The notes below the pieces were generated by a model that was not told where the DNA came from, did not search any database, and saw only the letters and a program-made list of their open reading frames with translations. This document shows positions 61,613 through 64,000 of a stretch of DNA of 64,000 bases, one piece after another; within the stretch, counting starts at the first letter, position 1, and each line of letters begins with the position of its first letter. Source of the stretch: a virus. The translations under genes were made by a program, and so were the position numbers. The stretch spans positions 1-64,000 of IMG/VR virus record IMGVR_UViG_3300027770_000041, one strand, 5' to 3'.

Positions 61613-63468
61613 TATGATCCAGAAAGAGTAGTAAGTAATAATGTTTTGACTAAACTATTTACCACCTGACCTTCACTTGGTCCAGGAAGAATTACAGTTC
61701 CGCCTCCTCCGCCACCACCAACAGGAATAAATACTGGTTTTTGTTGTTGTCCACCTCCACCACCTTGACCTCCTCCCATCATTATAGGCATTATGGTTAC
61801 ACTTGATTGTTGTTGATTGTATGTTGGATATTGCTGTATTGATTGTTGTGGTGTAGGAACTACTTGCGGTGGTATTATTTTTTGTTGTTTTATATATTTT
61901 TGATAATCATTATACATTTTCCCAACCACCATTTTTTTATCACCTTGAATATTATCAATCCCTTCTTTGTATTTTTCTGGACTTTTTACCATTTCTTGTA
62001 TTTTGGTGTCTTTATAAAGTTCCGATGGTTGAAGTTCTGGTTTAATTCCTGTAATTTGTTTTTGTTCTGCAAAAAATTGTTGTCCTGTTTTTGGTTTTTG
62101 TTGATAATCAGTAGAAACTTCCCCTAGTTTTTTATCTGCATCTGTTTTTGTTTTTTTCTCTTGACTTTTCTTTACTTTAACTTGTCCTCCAAATCTAAAA
62201 TAACTATCAGCAACTCCACGACCATCTACTGCTTTTGTTCCTGGTCCACCTGGTCTATATTCAAAGTGAACGTGAGCTCCCTTAGAACGTCCTGTGTTTC
62301 CCTGATTTCCAATGACTGTTCCTGCTTCTATTCTTTGTCCTTTTTTCACCTCCACTTTACTCAAATGACCGTAAAAAGTTTCTGCTCCATTATCGTGTTT
62401 AACAGCAACCCAATTTCCATATCCACCTTCATAACCAGTATCAATAATTCCTGGTTGTATGACTGATACAGGAGCAGATGCAGATGGACTTGCAAAATCT
62501 ACTCCACTATGCATTCTTTTCCATCTCCAACCAAAAGCTGAAGTAAAATTTGATGATGGTTTATCTCCACCTTCCGCAGAATATGTTTCTTCTGCTTCGA
62601 TTTGTTGTTGGTCTTTCTGTTGCGTATCATAAGAAGTTTCAACAGAACCAATAACATCTTCCATTGGTTGATTTCCACTCTGTTCTACAGTTCCAAATAA
62701 ACCAGAAGAAATACCTTGTTCAAATTTACTTACAGCAGAACTAAATTTGCTTACCATATCACCAAAATTACCACTATTAGCTGCTGCTCCTTTTTGTTTT
62801 GTTTCTTGTTTTTTTAGTCTTTCGTCTAATTTTTTCTTTATAGAACTTCCGCCTTCATATACTCTATCAGCAGCATAACCACCTAAAAATCCACCAGCCA
62901 TACTTCCAAGTACAAATCCAACTCCAGGTATTGGAATAAGTGTCTGACCTATTACACCACCAAGTAAACTTCCAGCAAGAGAACCGCCAGCACCTGCTGC
63001 TGCTTTTCCTACACTTTCCCCTTCTTGCAATCCAGTCGCAAAATCAAGTCCAGCGAATAAAGCATTTACAACTCCTACTGCTCTTATTCCACCAAGTTTT
63101 AATTTTGAACCTCTCACTACTGGTTTTGGTACTTTTATTTTTTTTGGTACTTTTCCTGGTTTTCCTGTTTTTCCTTTTGATGGAAACATATTTCCCAAGA
63201 AACCAGCAACATCAAGTGCTCCACTTGCAAGTGATCTTAATAATCCACCAGGTGCTCCAAATGATGATGCAATATTTAAATTTGCAAGTTCTTTTATTTT
63301 TTTCTTTTCTGGAAGTTTAAGTTTTTCAAGTTCGACAGTTTTGAATTGCAAAAATTGATTAAACTGAACTAATTCTTTTTGTACCTTAGGTAAAGTTTTT
63401 GTTCCTTTTGCAAAAAGAACAATATTATTAGAAGCAGAAACAAGTGGCGAAGAAAGTAATTTAGCCAT
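61612..63468 (-). CDS. M23 (LytM) peptidase baseplate protein with glycine zipper, 618 aa
   Basis: The metallopeptidase domain is at about residues 310-415 (FGWRWKRMHSGVDFASPS; GHLSKVEVKKGQ; GAHVHFEYRP). The zinc and catalytic residues are visible: His320 and Asp324 in HSGVD, and His399/His401 in HVH. It should cut peptide cross-links of peptidoglycan during infection. Residues ~153-205 form a Gly/Ala/Leu-rich hydrophobic stretch (GGSLAGSLLGGVIG, GSMAGGFLGGYAA), a glycine zipper able to cross a membrane. The C-terminus is Gln/Pro/Gly-rich. Encoded with hub genes, so probably a virion-borne cell-entry enzyme (inference). Confidence 0.8.
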   Translation of the reverse strand: MAKLLSSPLVSASNNIVLFAKGTKTLPKVQKELVQFNQFLQFKTVELEKLKLPEKKKIKELANLNIASSFGAPGGLLRSLASGALDVAGFLGNMFPSKGKTGKPGKVPKKIKVPKPVVRGSKLKLGGIRAVGVVNALFAGLDFATGLQEGESVGKAAAGAGGSLAGSLLGGVIGQTLIPIPGVGFVLGSMAGGFLGGYAADRVYEGGSSIKKKLDERLKKQETKQKGAAANSGNFGDMVSKFSSAVSKFEQGISSGLFGTVEQSGNQPMEDVIGSVETSYDTQQKDQQQIEAEETYSAEGGDKPSSNFTSAFGWRWKRMHSGVDFASPSASAPVSVIQPGIIDTGYEGGYGNWVAVKHDNGAETFYGHLSKVEVKKGQRIEAGTVIGNQGNTGRSKGAHVHFEYRPGGPGTKAVDGRGVADSYFRFGGQVKVKKSQEKKTKTDADKKLGEVSTDYQQKPKTGQQFFAEQKQITGIKPELQPSELYKDTKIQEMVKSPEKYKEGIDNIQGDKKMVVGKMYNDYQKYIKQQKIIPPQVVPTPQQSIQQYPTYNQQQSSVTIMPIMMGGGQGGGGGQQQKPVFIPVGGGGGGGTVILPGPSEGQVVNSLVKTLLLTTLSGS

Positions 63469-64000
63469 TATCCGTCCACAATATTATAAACCATTCTTGA
63501 ATAAAGAACTAAAAAATTATCAGTATTTGTAGCAGACAGAAATGGAACACTAGGACCAGATTGTGGTGTTGGAGATGGAGCAGAAATATCCCCACCGCCT
63601 GGTGATTGTTGTGCCTGTTGCTCACCACCACCACTCATATCAATAGGAAGATAGTTCACTTGAGGTTTTTGTTGTGCTGGTTGAGAGACAGTTGATACTC
63701 TTTGTGCTACTTGTGCTTGTGCTGATGGTGCTGCTTGTGCTTGTGCTGGTGGTGCTGATGATGCCTGTACTGCTGGTTGTGCTACGAATCCTTCCTTTTT
63801 AATTTTTTCTAGATTTTTTTGATACACCTGAAGTGTAGATCCAGCTGTATTTTTTGATTGACCATGAAATTGAGTAAAACTCGCCCATTCTTGACCAAGA
63901 AGATCAATATCTTTTTTACTTAAAGGTTTTGTTGGGTCAATCCCTCTTCCTCTTGCAAGTGTAAGAATTATTTCATTTTGAACTTCTGGACTAAATTTTT
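63468..64000 (-). CDS. Muramidase-like hub protein, partial (N-terminus outside window)
   Basis: The frame is open to the window's right edge, well beyond the GTG at 63827, so the gene continues outside. The visible start (PEVQNEIILTLARGRGIDP, then GQEWASFTQFHGQS) resembles the end of phage muramidase/lysozyme domains of the COG4678 type, which share the R-G-R/Q-G and EWAS pattern. The C-terminal ~110 residues are low-complexity Ala/Gln/Pro (QAQAAPSAQAQ) plus a final LVLYSRMVYNIVDG. The stop overlaps the M23 start by one base. The muramidase reading rests on a short visible stretch. Confidence 0.55.
   Translation of the reverse strand, partial: KFSPEVQNEIILTLARGRGIDPTKPLSKKDIDLLGQEWASFTQFHGQSKNTAGSTLQVYQKNLEKIKKEGFVAQPAVQASSAPPAQAQAAPSAQAQVAQRVSTVSQPAQQKPQVNYLPIDMSGGGEQQAQQSPGGGDISAPSPTPQSGPSVPFLSATNTDNFLVLYSRMVYNIVDG

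Noticed and set aside
63828-64000. GTG at 63827 as the start of the rightmost gene
   Set aside because: The same frame stays open to the window edge and codes for a muramidase-like stretch, so the gene starts outside the window.

Overview
The window looks like part of the genome of a large T4-like tailed phage, most likely a cyanophage-type marine or freshwater myovirus. It is AT-rich, and every supported gene lies on the minus strand, so transcription runs from high to low coordinates. Genes are tightly packed, often with ATGA or TAATG overlaps. The gene set is typical of T4-like cyanophages: a cobS-type AAA+ ATPase beside a VWA protein, a baseplate hub without a built-in lysozyme, a separate M23 peptidase, very large fibre proteins with chlorovirus-type repeats, a tail-assembly-chaperone-like protein, a DUF7936-like protein, a prolyl-hydroxylase-like enzyme and T4-type late promoters. 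No photosynthesis gene, tRNA, integrase, transposase or CRISPR array was seen. The host is inferred from family knowledge; a pelagiphage-like host is not excluded.

Layout in the direction of transcription. (1) 64000-55043, baseplate hub and spike: the end of a muramidase-like protein, an M23 peptidase protein with a glycine zipper, a gp27-like hub, a gp5-like OB-fold protein, a beta-helical spike, a hexapeptide-repeat protein and a coiled-coil structural protein. (2) 55046-45684, first fibre module: a beta-helix protein, a small beta protein, a 1468-aa fibre with a collar-like tip, then a Cys-rich protein and a tail-assembly-chaperone-like protein. (3) 45687-45464: a textbook sigma70 promoter and a 54-codon gene. 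(4) 45406-29886, second structural block: a 2040-aa protein, a glycine-rich adhesin-like protein, a zinc-ribbon protein, a small coiled-coil protein, and a second copy of the three-gene fibre module whose fibre carries a cupredoxin domain with all four type-1 copper ligands. (5) 29879-17652: more virion proteins, including a LamG-like lectin and a fibre full of 27-bp repeats. (6) 17648-6487: three paralogous Kelch proteins, each with exactly twelve blades arranged as two six-bladed propellers, alternating with a GT-A glycosyltransferase, a 2OG-oxygenase-like protein, a sulfotransferase, a glycosyltransferase fused to a phage protein, and a prolyl-hydroxylase-like enzyme. The block ends at a strong terminator. 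(7) 6353-1, non-structural genes: a VWA/metallopeptidase-like protein, the CobS-like ATPase and two runs of small, mostly unknown genes behind their own sigma70-like promoters and terminators.

Two promoter classes fit this layout. Bacterial-type (often extended -10) promoters sit in front of the left-hand metabolic and small genes and the 54-codon gene. NATAAATA late promoters sit in front of structural and decoration genes, and many of these contain the stop codon of the upstream gene.

The strongest candidate for an undescribed system is the Kelch and modification-enzyme cassette at 7054-17648: host-binding or decoration propellers with invariant blades and hypervariable loops, co-encoded with hydroxylation, sulfation and glycosylation enzymes.
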